A stretch of DNA of 64,000 bases, taken from NCBI RefSeq assembly GCF_001279695.1, contig NZ_LGDD01000002.1, forward strand, positions 1 to 64,000, written 5' to 3'. Both the position numbers and the translations under genes were made by a program. The notes below the pieces were generated by a model. The model saw only the letters and a list, made by a program, of their open reading frames with translations, did no database searches and had not been told where the DNA came from. Shown one piece after another: positions 7,921 through 16,620 of the stretch; position 1 is the stretch's first letter, and every line of letters starts with the position of its first letter. This stretch comes from Streptomyces sp. WM6378. GTDB taxonomy: Bacteria > Actinomycetota > Actinomycetes > Streptomycetales > Streptomycetaceae.

Positions 7921-8847
7921 AGCGTGAACGGTCCCGAGGGCACCGCCCCCCTCGCCCACCGGGTGCCCGACCTGGGCGCGATGGAGCTGCTGCTCGCCGT
8001 CGCCCGGCACGGCAGCCTGGGGCGGGCCGCCCGCGACCTCGGCATCACCCAGCCCGCCGCGAGCAGTCGCGTCCGCTCGATGGAGCGCCTCCTCGGCGTC
8101 GCCCTCGTCGACCGCTCCCCGCGCGGCTCCCGGCTCACCGCCGAGGGCGTCCTGGTGACGGACTGGGCGCGGCGGGTCGTGGAGGCGGCCGAGGCGTTCG
8201 ACGCGGGAGCGCAGGCGCTGCGCGGCCGCCGGGACTCGCGGCTGCGGATCGCCGCGAGCATGACGATCGCCGAGTACCTGCTGCCGGGCTGGCTGATCGC
8301 GCTGCGCGCCGAGCGCCCCGGCACCGCGGTCTCGCTCAGCGCCGGGAACTCGGCCGTGGTCGCCGAGCGGCTGCTCGCGGACGAGGCCGACCTCGGCTTC
8401 GTCGAAGGGCTCGGCGTGCCCGCGGGCCTGGACTCGGCGGTCATCGGCCACGACCGGCTCGTCGTGGTCGCGGCCCCCTCGCACCCGTGGGCCCGCCGGC
8501 GCCACCCGCTGCCGCCGGCGGAGCTGGCCGCGACCCCGCTCGTCCTGCGCGAACGCGGCTCGGGCACCCGCCAGGTCCTGGACGCGGCGCTCGCCGCCCA
8601 CGGCGGGCTCGCCGAGCCCCTCATCGAGCTCTCCTCCACCACCGCCGTGAAGGCGTCCGTCGTCAGCGGGGCCGGGCCCTCGGTGCTCAGCGAGCTCGCG
8701 CTCGGCGAGGAGCTGGCGGCCCGGCGCCTGGTGCAGATCCCGGTCGAGGGCGTACGGCTGCGGCGCGATCTGCGCGCGGTGTGGCGCCAGGGACCGCTGC
8801 CCGCGGGGCCCGCCCGCGACCTGCTCTCCCTGACCCGACCAACCTGA
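7918..8847 (+). CDS. LysR-family transcriptional regulator
   Basis: This 309-residue regulator has an N-terminal winged helix at about residues 20-80 (LLLAVARHGSLGRAARDLGI, then QPAASSRVRSMERLLGVALV). A LysR substrate-binding domain occupies about 105-300. It is divergently oriented from the TDT transporter gene, with a T-N11-A dyad overlapping its start, so transporter control is the likely role. The effector is unknown. The gene ends eight bases before the end of the convergent GNAT gene, with a small dyad (CCTGAC/GTCAGG) spanning both stops. Confidence 0.9.
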   Translation: MSVNGPEGTAPLAHRVPDLGAMELLLAVARHGSLGRAARDLGITQPAASSRVRSMERLLGVALVDRSPRGSRLTAEGVLVTDWARRVVEAAEAFDAGAQALRGRRDSRLRIAASMTIAEYLLPGWLIALRAERPGTAVSLSAGNSAVVAERLLADEADLGFVEGLGVPAGLDSAVIGHDRLVVVAAPSHPWARRRHPLPPAELAATPLVLRERGSGTRQVLDAALAAHGGLAEPLIELSSTTAVKASVVSGAGPSVLSELALGEELAARRLVQIPVEGVRLRRDLRAVWRQGPLPAGPARDLLSLTRPT

Positions 8848-8854
8848 CGAACCG

Positions 8855-9538
8855 TCAGGCAGGCACCAGGCGGCCGCTGTTGGCGCCTTGCCGGGTGCGG
8901 GCCAGGCGCTGCTCGATGGTGTGCCGCACCATGGGCCACTCCTCGTCGAGGACCGAGTAGAACGCCGTCCCGCGCACGAGTCCGTCCAGGCCCCGCGTGT
9001 GCACCCGGCGCACCCCCTCGCACACCGCGCCGAGCCGCTCGATGGCGGCCCGGGAGCGGGTGTTGCGGGCGTCGGCGCGCAGCGAGATGCGCCGCACTCG
9101 CCAGGTGTCGAAGGCGTGCTGGAACATCAGGAGCTTGGCCTCGGTGTTGATGCCGGTGCCCTGGGCGTGCGCGGAGAGCCAGGTGGCGCCGATCTCGGCC
9201 GCGTCCGGGACCGCGTCGGCGCCGCCGGTGAGCGGGCCGCGCGGCGCGGGCGGCCACACCACGGGCCCGTCCCAGTAGTCCAGTTCGCAGAACCGGGTCG
9301 AGCCGACGACCAGGCCGTCGGCGGCCCGTACGGTCGCGAACGCCAGGCTCAGCCCGGCCTCCTGGTCGGCCAGCGCGCTCTGGATGTAGGCGTGCGCCGC
9401 GTCGAGGCCGTGCGGCACGGGAGTGAAGGCGTACGAGGTCCGGTCGGCGGCCGCGGCGGCGGCCAGGGCCGGGGCGTGGGAGACGGTGAGGGGTTCGAGC
9501 CGTACGGAACGGCCCGACAGGATGACGGGTGCGGGCAC
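8855..9538 (-). CDS. GNAT-family N-acetyltransferase (RimJ/RimL type)
   Basis: This 227-residue acetyl-CoA-dependent acetyltransferase has strand beta1 at SGRSVRLEPLTVSHAPAL and the later family segment GTGINTEAKLLMFQHAFD. The RISLRADARNTRSRAAIERL stretch is characteristic of RimJ/RimL-like enzymes acting on protein N-termini or small amines. The GTG at 9538 is chosen because the family's first strand begins there and GAAGG precedes it. The ATG at 9760 would add about 74 residues of unrelated, low-complexity sequence. The substrate is not identifiable. Confidence 0.82.
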   Translation of the reverse strand: MPAPVILSGRSVRLEPLTVSHAPALAAAAAADRTSYAFTPVPHGLDAAHAYIQSALADQEAGLSLAFATVRAADGLVVGSTRFCELDYWDGPVVWPPAPRGPLTGGADAVPDAAEIGATWLSAHAQGTGINTEAKLLMFQHAFDTWRVRRISLRADARNTRSRAAIERLGAVCEGVRRVHTRGLDGLVRGTAFYSVLDEEWPMVRHTIEQRLARTRQGANSGRLVPA

Positions 9539-9850
9539 GGGGCCTTCGGTCCTTCGGGGCGCGGCGGAGCTTCTCCACCGATGGGTGGCGAGAGCGGGGA
9601 CACGGAGGAACACACGGTCAGGATGTTTCCGTGAAATGGCCAGGGAAGGAACGAGAGCGCGAAGAGGAACGAGCGGCCAGGTGAAGGCGAGGAGTCGCGG
9701 GGAATCCGCCTTGTGAGGGGCGGCGAGAGGAAGATACCCGGATGATCGCCCAATCGTCACCCCCTCGGAAGAGTGAGGCTCGCCGGGCGTGTCGCGCGGC
9801 CCCGGCCCGCACCGGGTCCGGGGCCGTCGCGACGGGCCTGAGCTGGGGCT
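9539..9850. other. Intergenic stretch with no gene seen
   Basis: These 312 bases separate the GNAT start from the end of the amidohydrolase gene. ORFs crossing it are not supported by codon bias or family resemblance. It should contain the GNAT promoter, which I could not locate. The terminator at 9791-9833 is its only clear element. Confidence 0.6.
9791..9833 (-). terminator. Terminator of the permease-amidohydrolase operon
   Basis: GTCGCG-CGGCCCCGG (9791-9805) pairs with CCGGGGCCG (9818-9826) and CGCGAC (9828-9833) with one bulged base, giving a 15-bp stem just past the amidohydrolase stop. Confidence 0.7.
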
Positions 9851-10537
9851 TCAGCGCGTGGACGCGGCCCGTACGAGCCCCTCGGTCACGCGGGTGTCCC
9901 GGCCCATCTCCGGATGCCACTGGACGCCCAGGACCCAGCCGGGGCCGGGCAGTTCGGCCGCCTCGACCGTGCCGTCCTCCGCGTGGGCCGAGGCGATGAG
10001 GCCGACGCCGAGCCGGTCCACGCACTGGTGGTGGTAGGTCGGCACGTCCGCGGCCTCGGGGACGAGCCCCGCGTAGAGCGTGCCCGGCACCGGCTTGACG
10101 GTGTGCTCGCCGAACACGCCCCGCCCGCCGGTGTGCCCCTCCAGGTGCTGGACCAGGGTGCCGCCGAGCGCGACGTTGAGGAGCTGGAGGCCCCGGCAGA
10201 TGCCGAGCAGGGGGGTGCCGGCGGCCAGCGCCGCGTCGATCAGGGCGAGCTCCCAGGCGTCCCGCTCGCGGGCGGGAGGTCCGGTACGGGGCGACGGCTC
10301 GGCCCCGTACCGGACCGGCTCCACGTCCGCCCCGCCCGCGATGACCAGGCCGTCCAGGCGCGCCACGACCTCGGCCGCGGCCGCCGGGCCGTCGTCGGGC
10401 GGCAGCATCGCGGCCAGTCCGCCGGCCGCCCGGACGAGGCGGGGGTATCCGGCGGGCAGCAGGGCGGCGGGCAGGTCCCACACGCCCCACTTGGCGGGCT
10501 CCAGGTACGTACTGATGCCGATGAGCGGCTTGGACAC
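9851..10537 (-). CDS. Class I glutamine amidotransferase-like gamma-glutamyl hydrolase (peptidase C26, PuuD-like)
   Basis: This 228-residue cytoplasmic enzyme belongs to the C26 family that cleaves gamma-glutamyl amide bonds, as PuuD does in putrescine breakdown. The nucleophile elbow LGICRGLQ near residues 109-116 carries the catalytic cysteine. VQWHPE near 209 supplies the histidine-glutamate pair. It lies 27 bases downstream of the ethanolamine-type permease gene in one operon and close to a gamma-glutamyl ligase operon. I infer that it releases glutamate from the final gamma-glutamyl intermediate. GTG start with GGAGA upstream. The operon ends in a strong hairpin. Confidence 0.88.
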   Translation of the reverse strand: MSKPLIGISTYLEPAKWGVWDLPAALLPAGYPRLVRAAGGLAAMLPPDDGPAAAAEVVARLDGLVIAGGADVEPVRYGAEPSPRTGPPARERDAWELALIDAALAAGTPLLGICRGLQLLNVALGGTLVQHLEGHTGGRGVFGEHTVKPVPGTLYAGLVPEAADVPTYHHQCVDRLGVGLIASAHAEDGTVEAAELPGPGWVLGVQWHPEMGRDTRVTEGLVRAASTR

Positions 10538-10564
10538 GGTGGCGGTCTCCGTTCGTTGAGCGGG

Positions 10565-12031
10565 TCAGTCCCGGGCGAGCTCGGCCTCGGCGGCGGCCAG
10601 GGCGGCGAACTCCTCCTCGGGCGCGTGGGCGACCAGACGGTGGCGACTGTAGAAGGCGAAGTAGGCCAGCGCGATCGCGTAGACGCCGAGCGCGATGAAG
10701 GCCGCGTCCTTGTCGACCAGGAACGTCGCGACGAGGGCGAACAGGGCGAGCACGAAGGCGACGGACGAGGTCAGGACGCCGCCGGGCGTGCGGTAGGGCC
10801 GATCGAGGCCCGGCTCGCGGCGGCGCAGGACCAGGTGCGAGAGCGCCATCAGGGCGTAGGAGATGGTGGCGCCGAACACCGCCACGTTCAGCATCCGGCC
10901 GCCGTTGCCGCTCCAGGCCGCCAGCGCGAAGCCGAGCGCGCCCGGGATGAGGAGGCCCAGGTACGGGGACTTGCGGCGGCTGGTCAGGGACAGGAAGCGG
11001 GGCAGGTAGCCGGCCCTCGACAGGGCGAAGAGCTGGCGCGAACCCGCGAAGATCAGCGAGAAGAACGACGCCACCAGGCCCGCGAGCCCCGCGTAGTTGA
11101 CGAAGCGGCTGAGAGCCGTGGGGCCGCCGTCGCCCTGGAGCGCCACGACCAGCGGGTTGCCCGCGTCCTTGATGGCGGCGGAGCCGTGCGCCCCGGTCGC
11201 CGCGAAGAAGGTCACCACGGCGAGCAGTACCAGGATCGACAGGGAGATGGCGAGCGCGCGCGGCATGGACCGCACCGGGTCCTTGGCCTCCTCGGCCGCC
11301 AGCGGTACCCCCTCGACGCCGAGGAAGAACCACATGCCGAACGGGAACGCGGCCCAGATGCCGAGCACGCCGAACGGCAGCCAGGAGTTGGAGCCGAGTG
11401 CGGAGGCGTCGACCGGGATGTCGTTGAGGCGGGACGCGTCGAAGTCGGTGAAGGCGCCGATGGCGAAGACCAGCAGGGCGGCGACCGCGATCGCGGTGAC
11501 CACGAGGCTGAAGCGCAGCGCCTCGCCCACGCCCCACAGGTGGATCCCGATGAAGATCGCGAAGCAGGCGAGGTAGACGGGCCAGCCCGAGGTGAGGCCG
11601 AACAGGCCGAGCGATTCGACGTAGTCGCCGATGAACAGCGAGATCGCGGCGGGCGCCAGGATGTACTCGATGAGGATCGCGGTGCCGGTCAGGAAGCCGC
11701 CCCAGGTGCCGAGCGCCCGGCGCGCGAAGCCGTAACCGCCGCCCGCGGTGGGCAGGATGGCCGACAGCTCGGCGAGCGAGAACACCAGACAGGCGTACAT
11801 GACGCCCATCAGGACGGTGGCGACGGCGAGACCGCCGAAGCCGCCCTTGGACAGACCGATGTTCCAGCCGGAGAAGTCGCCCGACACCACATAGGCGACG
11901 CCGAGCCCGGTGAGCAGCAGCCAGCCGGCGCTGCCGCGCCGCAGGGTGCGCCGGTGCAGGTAGTCGTCCTGGGCGTCCTTGGCGGACGCAGACGGTGCGG
12001 TGCGCAGATCGGTGTCGGTGCCCTCGGCCAT
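10565..12031 (-). CDS. APC-superfamily amine/ethanolamine permease
   Basis: This 488-residue membrane protein has about twelve hydrophobic segments. The first is WLLLTGLGVAYVVSGDFSGW, a sequence style typical of ethanolamine permeases of the APC family. ATG at 12031 is chosen because GGAG lies six to seven bases upstream. The longer frame would start with TTG at 12064 inside the operator region. It is the first gene of an operon with a gamma-glutamyl hydrolase. S. coelicolor is reported to lack a dedicated ethanolamine permease, so its presence beside a GlnA4-like gene is notable. Substrate assignment rests on family and context. Confidence 0.85.
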   Translation of the reverse strand: MAEGTDTDLRTAPSASAKDAQDDYLHRRTLRRGSAGWLLLTGLGVAYVVSGDFSGWNIGLSKGGFGGLAVATVLMGVMYACLVFSLAELSAILPTAGGGYGFARRALGTWGGFLTGTAILIEYILAPAAISLFIGDYVESLGLFGLTSGWPVYLACFAIFIGIHLWGVGEALRFSLVVTAIAVAALLVFAIGAFTDFDASRLNDIPVDASALGSNSWLPFGVLGIWAAFPFGMWFFLGVEGVPLAAEEAKDPVRSMPRALAISLSILVLLAVVTFFAATGAHGSAAIKDAGNPLVVALQGDGGPTALSRFVNYAGLAGLVASFFSLIFAGSRQLFALSRAGYLPRFLSLTSRRKSPYLGLLIPGALGFALAAWSGNGGRMLNVAVFGATISYALMALSHLVLRRREPGLDRPYRTPGGVLTSSVAFVLALFALVATFLVDKDAAFIALGVYAIALAYFAFYSRHRLVAHAPEEEFAALAAAEAELARD

Positions 12032-12065
12032 GAGCCGCTCCAGGTGATCGTCAAGGGAGATCAAG

Positions 12066-12088
12066 TCAATGGTTCGGCTGCATACCTT
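12066..12088. promoter_or_regulatory. Shared operator motif copy 1, upstream of the permease operon
   Basis: TCAATGGT, eight bases, ATACCTT. The same two blocks with identical spacing occur at 12989-13011. The blocks form an imperfect dyad (AATGGT against ACCTT), as expected for a GntR/FCD dimer. It lies about 35 bases upstream of the chosen permease ATG. Confidence 0.65.
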
Positions 12089-12214
12089 TGCTGGAGGGCA
12101 GGGTGGAGCGCAAGGGGTGTACGTAAAACCGCGGTTACGGAAATCGCCGGTGAACGCGGGGCCGGGCGGGTTCGCGTGGGTTCGGGCCGGGGTGCCTCGG
12201 CCGCCCCGGACCGC

Positions 12215-12967
12215 TCAGGTCAGGAAGCCGCGCAGCAGCGCCGCCGTGCCGCCGCAGTGCTCCCGCATCACCTCGCGCGCCCCGTCGGCATCCCCGTCGA
12301 GCACCGCCTCGACCAGTGCGGTGTGCTGGTGCTGCGAGTGCTCCAGGTTGCGGACCAGGAGCGGGATGCAGTCCAGGAGGTCGTTCACGGTGGCCCGCAC
12401 CGCCGCGTACTGGGCGGTGAGCGTGGGCGATCCGGAGAGCTCGGCCAGGGTGAGGTGGAGCAGGGTGTCCTGGCGGCGGTAGTCGGTGAGCTCGGCGTCG
12501 TGGGTCGCGGTGAGCGCGGCGCGCAGCCGCTCGGCGCCCTCGTCGGTCAGCCCGTGCGCCGCGCAGAGCCCGGCCGCGCCGACCTCCAGGACCTCCCGGA
12601 AGCGCAGGATGTCCTCGACGTCGACGGAGGCGATCCGGCGGCGCAGCTCGTCCTCGCCGCCCTCGGCGGCCCTGGGCAGCACGAACGTGCCGCCGTAGCG
12701 GCCGCGTCTGCTCTCCACCAGGCCCTGGTCCTGGAGGACCTTGAGGACTTCGCGCAGGGTGACCCGGCTGATCCCCATCCGCTCGGCCAACTCCCGCTCG
12801 GAGGGCAGCCGTTCACCGGGCGGCACAAGGCCCAGGCGCAGGAGCTGGAGAATCTGCTCCAGCGCTTCCTCGAAGCCGTTCCCGGCCCGTACGGTCCGCA
12901 GTACGGGGACGAGCGTGTCCGGTGTCCGGCCGTCCGGGCGGTCCGTCGAGTCGATCTTCTTCGCCAC
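12215..12967 (-). CDS. epuRI: GntR-family (FCD domain) repressor, EpuRI-like
   Basis: This 250-residue regulator has a GntR winged helix at about residues 32-95 (LVPPGERLPSERELAERMGI, then SRVTLREVLKVLQDQGLVE). An all-helical FCD effector domain spans about 110-245. The GTG at 12967 follows AAGGGG. The upstream TTG is less likely. It is divergent from the GlnA4-like operon and sits between it and the permease operon. In S. coelicolor the repressor at this position, EpuRI, controls glnA4 in response to ethanolamine. The shared 23-bp motif in front of both neighbouring transcription units is its probable binding site here. Confidence 0.85.
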   Translation of the reverse strand: MAKKIDSTDRPDGRTPDTLVPVLRTVRAGNGFEEALEQILQLLRLGLVPPGERLPSERELAERMGISRVTLREVLKVLQDQGLVESRRGRYGGTFVLPRAAEGGEDELRRRIASVDVEDILRFREVLEVGAAGLCAAHGLTDEGAERLRAALTATHDAELTDYRRQDTLLHLTLAELSGSPTLTAQYAAVRATVNDLLDCIPLLVRNLEHSQHQHTALVEAVLDGDADGAREVMREHCGGTAALLRGFLT

Positions 12968-12988
12968 GTCGCGGATTCCCCTTCCCAA

Positions 12989-13011
12989 TCAATGGTCTTA
13001 CCCCATACCTT
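12989..13011. promoter_or_regulatory. Shared operator motif copy 2, between the GntR gene and glnA4-like operon
   Basis: TCAATGGT, eight bases, ATACCTT, identical in blocks and spacing to 12066-12088. It also contains TGGTCTTACC, resembling a FadR-type TGGT-N3-ACC core. It lies in the divergent promoter region, so it could regulate both the repressor and the catabolic operon. Confidence 0.65.
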
Positions 13012-13044
13012 ATGGCTCTCGGCTGACCCAAGGAGGAGCTTCCC

Positions 13045-14409
13045 GTGGCAGACCGCACACCCCCGCTCTCGATCGAGGAGCTGCGCGCCCTCGTCGCGAG
13101 CGGTGAGATCGACACTGTCGTCCTCGCCTTCCCCGATATGCAAGGGCGACTGCAGGGCAAGCGCTTCGCGGCCGGGTTCTTCCTCGACGAGGTCCTGGCG
13201 CACGGCACCGAAGGCTGCAACTACCTGCTCGCCGTCGACACCGAGATGAACACCGTCGACGGCTACGCGATGTCGTCGTGGGAGCGCGGCTACGGCGACT
13301 TCGCCATGCACGCGGACCCGGCGACGCTGCGCCGCGTCCCGTGGAACGAGGGCACCGCGATGCTCATCGCCGACCTCGGCTGGAACGACGGCTCGCCGGT
13401 CGTCGCGGCCCCCCGCCAGATCCTGCGCCGCCAACTGGAGCGGCTCGCCGAGCTCGGCTACACCGCCCAGGTCGGCACCGAGCTCGAATTCATCGTGTTC
13501 AAGGACAGCTACGAGCAGGCCTGGGACGCCGGATACCAGGGCCTCACGCCGGCCAACCAGTACAACATCGACTACTCGGTGCTCGGCACCGGCCGCATCG
13601 AGCCGCTGCTCCGCCGCATCCGCAACGAGATGCAGGCTGCTGGCCTGACCGTCGAGTCGGCCAAGGGCGAGTGCAACCCCGGCCAGCACGAGATCGTCTT
13701 CCGCTACGACGAGGCCCTGGTCACCTGCGACCAGCACGCCATCTACAAGACGGGCGCCAAGGAGATCGCGGCCCAGGAGGGCGTCTCGCTCACCTTCATG
13801 GCCAAGTACGACCAGCGCGAGGGGAACTCCTGTCACATCCACCTCTCGCTCACCGACGAGGACGGCCGCAACGTGATGGCGGGCGACGGGCCCGACCACA
13901 TGTCGCCCGTGATGCGCCACTTCCTGGCCGGACAGCTCGCCGCGCTGCGCGACTTCTCCCTCCTGTACGCGCCGAACATCAACTCCTACAAGCGCTTCCA
14001 GCCGGGCTCCTTCGCGCCGACCGCCGTCGCCTGGGGGCACGACAACCGGACCTGCGCGCTGCGCGTCGTCGGCCACGGCGCGGGCACCCGCTTCGAGAAC
14101 CGGCTCCCGGGCGGCGACGTCAACCCGCACCTGGCCGTCGCCGGACTCGTCGCGGCCGGTCTGTACGGCATCGAGAACAAGCTGGAACTGCCCGAGGCAT
14201 GCACCTCGAACGCCTACGTCGGCGACTACGCCCATGTCCCCACCACCCTGCGCGAGGCCGCCGAGCTGTGGGAGAACAGTCCCATCGCCAAGGCCGCCTT
14301 CGGGGACGAAGTCGTCGCGCACTACCGCAACATGGCGCGGGTCGAGCTCGACGCGTTCGACGCCGCGGTGACCGACTGGGAGCTCCGCCGCTCCTTCGAA
14401 CGCCTGTGA
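13045..14409 (+). CDS. glnA4: Glutamine-synthetase-like gamma-glutamyl-amine ligase, GlnA4 type
   Basis: This 454-residue protein has the class I glutamine synthetase fold: beta-grasp N-terminal domain, then the catalytic domain with ELEFIVFKD, INSYKRFQPGSFAPT and HGAGTRFENRLPGGDVNPHL. Context places it with GlnA4 of S. coelicolor, which ligates glutamate to ethanolamine using ATP. GTG start with a strong GGAGGAG site upstream. It is the first gene of a three-gene operon with an aldehyde dehydrogenase and an SDR, all behind an FCD repressor. It is unlikely to be the ammonium-assimilating GlnA, judged by neighbours. The exact amine specificity is inferred. Confidence 0.88.
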   Translation: MADRTPPLSIEELRALVASGEIDTVVLAFPDMQGRLQGKRFAAGFFLDEVLAHGTEGCNYLLAVDTEMNTVDGYAMSSWERGYGDFAMHADPATLRRVPWNEGTAMLIADLGWNDGSPVVAAPRQILRRQLERLAELGYTAQVGTELEFIVFKDSYEQAWDAGYQGLTPANQYNIDYSVLGTGRIEPLLRRIRNEMQAAGLTVESAKGECNPGQHEIVFRYDEALVTCDQHAIYKTGAKEIAAQEGVSLTFMAKYDQREGNSCHIHLSLTDEDGRNVMAGDGPDHMSPVMRHFLAGQLAALRDFSLLYAPNINSYKRFQPGSFAPTAVAWGHDNRTCALRVVGHGAGTRFENRLPGGDVNPHLAVAGLVAAGLYGIENKLELPEACTSNAYVGDYAHVPTTLREAAELWENSPIAKAAFGDEVVAHYRNMARVELDAFDAAVTDWELRRSFERL

Positions 14410-14417
14410 GGAACGAC

Positions 14418-15788
14418 TTGTCCACCGCGTACGAGCTACAGGTACTCAACCCGGCCACCGAGGAAGTCATCGCGACCGTCCGGGGTGCCACCTCCGCCGA
14501 CGTCGACGCGGCGGTCGTGCGGGCCCGCTCCGCACAGCGAGGCTGGGCGGCCGCGGCCCCCGCCGACCGGGCCCGCCTGCTTCGCCGCTTCGCGGCCGTC
14601 GTCGACGAACACATCGAAGAACTCGCCCAGTTGGAGGTGCGCGAGGCCGGGCACACCCTCGGCAACGCCCGCTGGGAGGCGGGCAACGTCCGCGATCTGC
14701 TCGACTTCTCGGCCGGGGGAGTGGAGCGCCTGAGTGGCCGTCAGATCCCGGTCGCGGGCGGCCTCGACATCACCCTGCTCGAACCGCTCGGCGTGATCGG
14801 CGTCATCGCCCCCTGGAACTTCCCGATGCCGATCGCCGCCTGGGGCACCGCCCCCGCGCTCGCGGCCGGCAACGCGGTGATCCTCAAGCCCGCCGAGACG
14901 ACCCCGCTCACGGCCCTGCGGCTGGCCGAACTCGCCCTGGAGGCAGGGCTTCCCGAAGGCCTCTTCCAGGTGCTCCCGGGTGCGGGGGCGGTCGCGGGCG
15001 ACGCGCTCGTCGAGCACCCCGGCGTCGCGAAGATCGTCTTCACCGGGTCGACCCGGGTCGGCAAGCAGATCATGGCCAAGTGCGCGGACCGCGTGAAGCG
15101 GGTCACCCTCGAACTCGGCGGCAAGAGCCCCAACATCGTCTTCGCGGACGCCGACATCGAGGCAGCCGCCCTCGCCACCCCGATGTCCTTCCTCGACAAC
15201 TCCGGCCAGGACTGCTGCGCCCGCACCCGCATCCTGGTCCAGCGCACGGCGTACGACCGCTTCATGGAGCTGCTCGCCCCCGCGATCGAGGAGGTCGTGG
15301 TCGGCGACCCGGCCGACGAGAAGACGCAGATGGGCCCGCTGATCTCGCGCGTCCAGCTGGACCGCGTCCGCTCCTATGTCGCCGACGACGCACCCGGCCT
15401 GCGCGGCAGCGCGCCCGACGGCCCCGGGTTCTGGTTCCCGCCGACCGTCCTGACGGGCCTCGCCGCGGACGCGCCCGCCGCCGTCGAGGAGGTCTTCGGG
15501 CCGGTCGCCGTCGTGCTGCCCTTCGAGGACGAAGCGGACGCGGTGCGGCTCGCCAACGCCACCGAGTACGGGCTCTCCGGGTCGATCTGGACCCGGGACG
15601 TGGGCCGCGCGCTGCGCGTCTCGCGGGCCGTCGCGGCGGGCAACCTCTCCGTCAACTCCCATTCCAGCGTGCGCTATTCGACCCCGTTCGGCGGCTACAA
15701 ACAGTCCGGCCTCGGCCGCGAGCTCGGCCCCGACGCCCTCACCGCTTTCACCGAAACCAAGAACGTCTTCATCAGCACGGAGGCCTGA
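14418..15788 (+). CDS. NAD(P)-dependent aldehyde dehydrogenase of the gamma-glutamyl-amine pathway
   Basis: This 456-residue cytoplasmic dehydrogenase shows the family landmarks in order: GVIAPWNFP with the catalytic asparagine near residue 135, the nucleotide-binding FTGSTRVGKQI, the general base glutamate in LELGGKSPNIVF, and the catalytic cysteine in SGQDCCARTRI. EEVFGPVAVVLPF follows near the end. TTG at 14418 is preferred because GAGGA lies five bases upstream. GTG at 14406, overlapping the ligase stop, is the alternative. By analogy with PuuC it would oxidise a gamma-glutamyl aldehyde to the acid. Downstream SDR is six bases away. Confidence 0.87.
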   Translation: MSTAYELQVLNPATEEVIATVRGATSADVDAAVVRARSAQRGWAAAAPADRARLLRRFAAVVDEHIEELAQLEVREAGHTLGNARWEAGNVRDLLDFSAGGVERLSGRQIPVAGGLDITLLEPLGVIGVIAPWNFPMPIAAWGTAPALAAGNAVILKPAETTPLTALRLAELALEAGLPEGLFQVLPGAGAVAGDALVEHPGVAKIVFTGSTRVGKQIMAKCADRVKRVTLELGGKSPNIVFADADIEAAALATPMSFLDNSGQDCCARTRILVQRTAYDRFMELLAPAIEEVVVGDPADEKTQMGPLISRVQLDRVRSYVADDAPGLRGSAPDGPGFWFPPTVLTGLAADAPAAVEEVFGPVAVVLPFEDEADAVRLANATEYGLSGSIWTRDVGRALRVSRAVAAGNLSVNSHSSVRYSTPFGGYKQSGLGRELGPDALTAFTETKNVFISTEA

Positions 15789-15794
15789 GCACAC

Positions 15795-16577
15795 ATGACC
15801 GACGACATCATTTGCCGCCGCCTGGTCGGCCGCACCGCCGTCATCACCGGGGCCGGCAGCGGCATCGGCCTCGCCACCGCCAGGCGGCTCGCCGCCGAGG
15901 GCGCCAACGTGGTGTGCGGCGACATCGACGAGAGCGCCGGCAAGGCCGCCGCCGAAGCGGTCGGCGGCACCTTCGTCAAGGTCGACGTCACCGACCAGGA
16001 GCAGGTCGAGGCGCTCTTCAAGACGGCCTTCGACACCTACGGAAGCGTCGACATCGCGTTCAACAACGCGGGCATCTCGCCGCCCGACGACGACTCCATC
16101 CTCACCACAGGCCTCGACGCCTGGCGCCGGGTCCAGGAGGTCAACCTCACCTCCGTCTACCTGTGCTGCAAGGCCGCGCTGCCCTACATGCAGCGCCAGG
16201 GCCGGGGCTCCATCATCAACACCGCCTCGTTCGTGGCGATCATGGGGGCTGCGACCTCGCAGATCTCGTACACCGCGTCCAAGGGCGGCGTGCTCGCCAT
16301 GTCGCGCGAGCTCGGCGTGCAGTTCGCCCGTGAGGGCATCCGCGTCAACGCGCTCTGCCCGGGGCCGGTCAACACCCCGCTGCTCCAGGAGCTGTTCGCC
16401 AAGGACCCGGAGCGGGCCGCGCGCCGCCTGGTGCACATTCCGGCGGGCCGGTTCGCCGAGGCCGACGAGATCGCCGCCGCCGTCGCCTTCCTCGCCAGCG
16501 ACGACTCGTCCTTCATCAACGCCACCGACTTCCTGGTCGACGGCGGCATCGCCGGGGCGTACGTCACCCCCCTCTAA
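15795..16577 (+). CDS. Short-chain dehydrogenase/reductase of the gamma-glutamyl-amine operon
   Basis: This 260-residue classical SDR has the dinucleotide motif TGAGSGIG near residues 18-25, NNAG at about 88, and the active-site serine then YTASKGG near 155-161. The C-terminal substrate region ends in DGGIAGAYVTPL. It is the last gene of the glnA4-like operon. Ethanolamine, unlike diamines, carries an alcohol. I therefore infer that this enzyme oxidises the alcohol of gamma-glutamylethanolamide to the aldehyde used by the preceding dehydrogenase. That role replaces the amine oxidase PuuB of the putrescine route. This is a proposal, not an established function. Confidence 0.88.
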   Translation: MTDDIICRRLVGRTAVITGAGSGIGLATARRLAAEGANVVCGDIDESAGKAAAEAVGGTFVKVDVTDQEQVEALFKTAFDTYGSVDIAFNNAGISPPDDDSILTTGLDAWRRVQEVNLTSVYLCCKAALPYMQRQGRGSIINTASFVAIMGAATSQISYTASKGGVLAMSRELGVQFAREGIRVNALCPGPVNTPLLQELFAKDPERAARRLVHIPAGRFAEADEIAAAVAFLASDDSSFINATDFLVDGGIAGAYVTPL

Positions 16578-16620
16578 ATCCCGCCAACCCCCGTTGTTCA
16601 CCTGGGGGCCACGCACACGG

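Noticed and set aside
9914..13249. A 1111-residue plus-strand frame across the permease and repressor region
   Set aside because: It is antisense to the C26 hydrolase, permease and GntR genes, all of which have full motifs.
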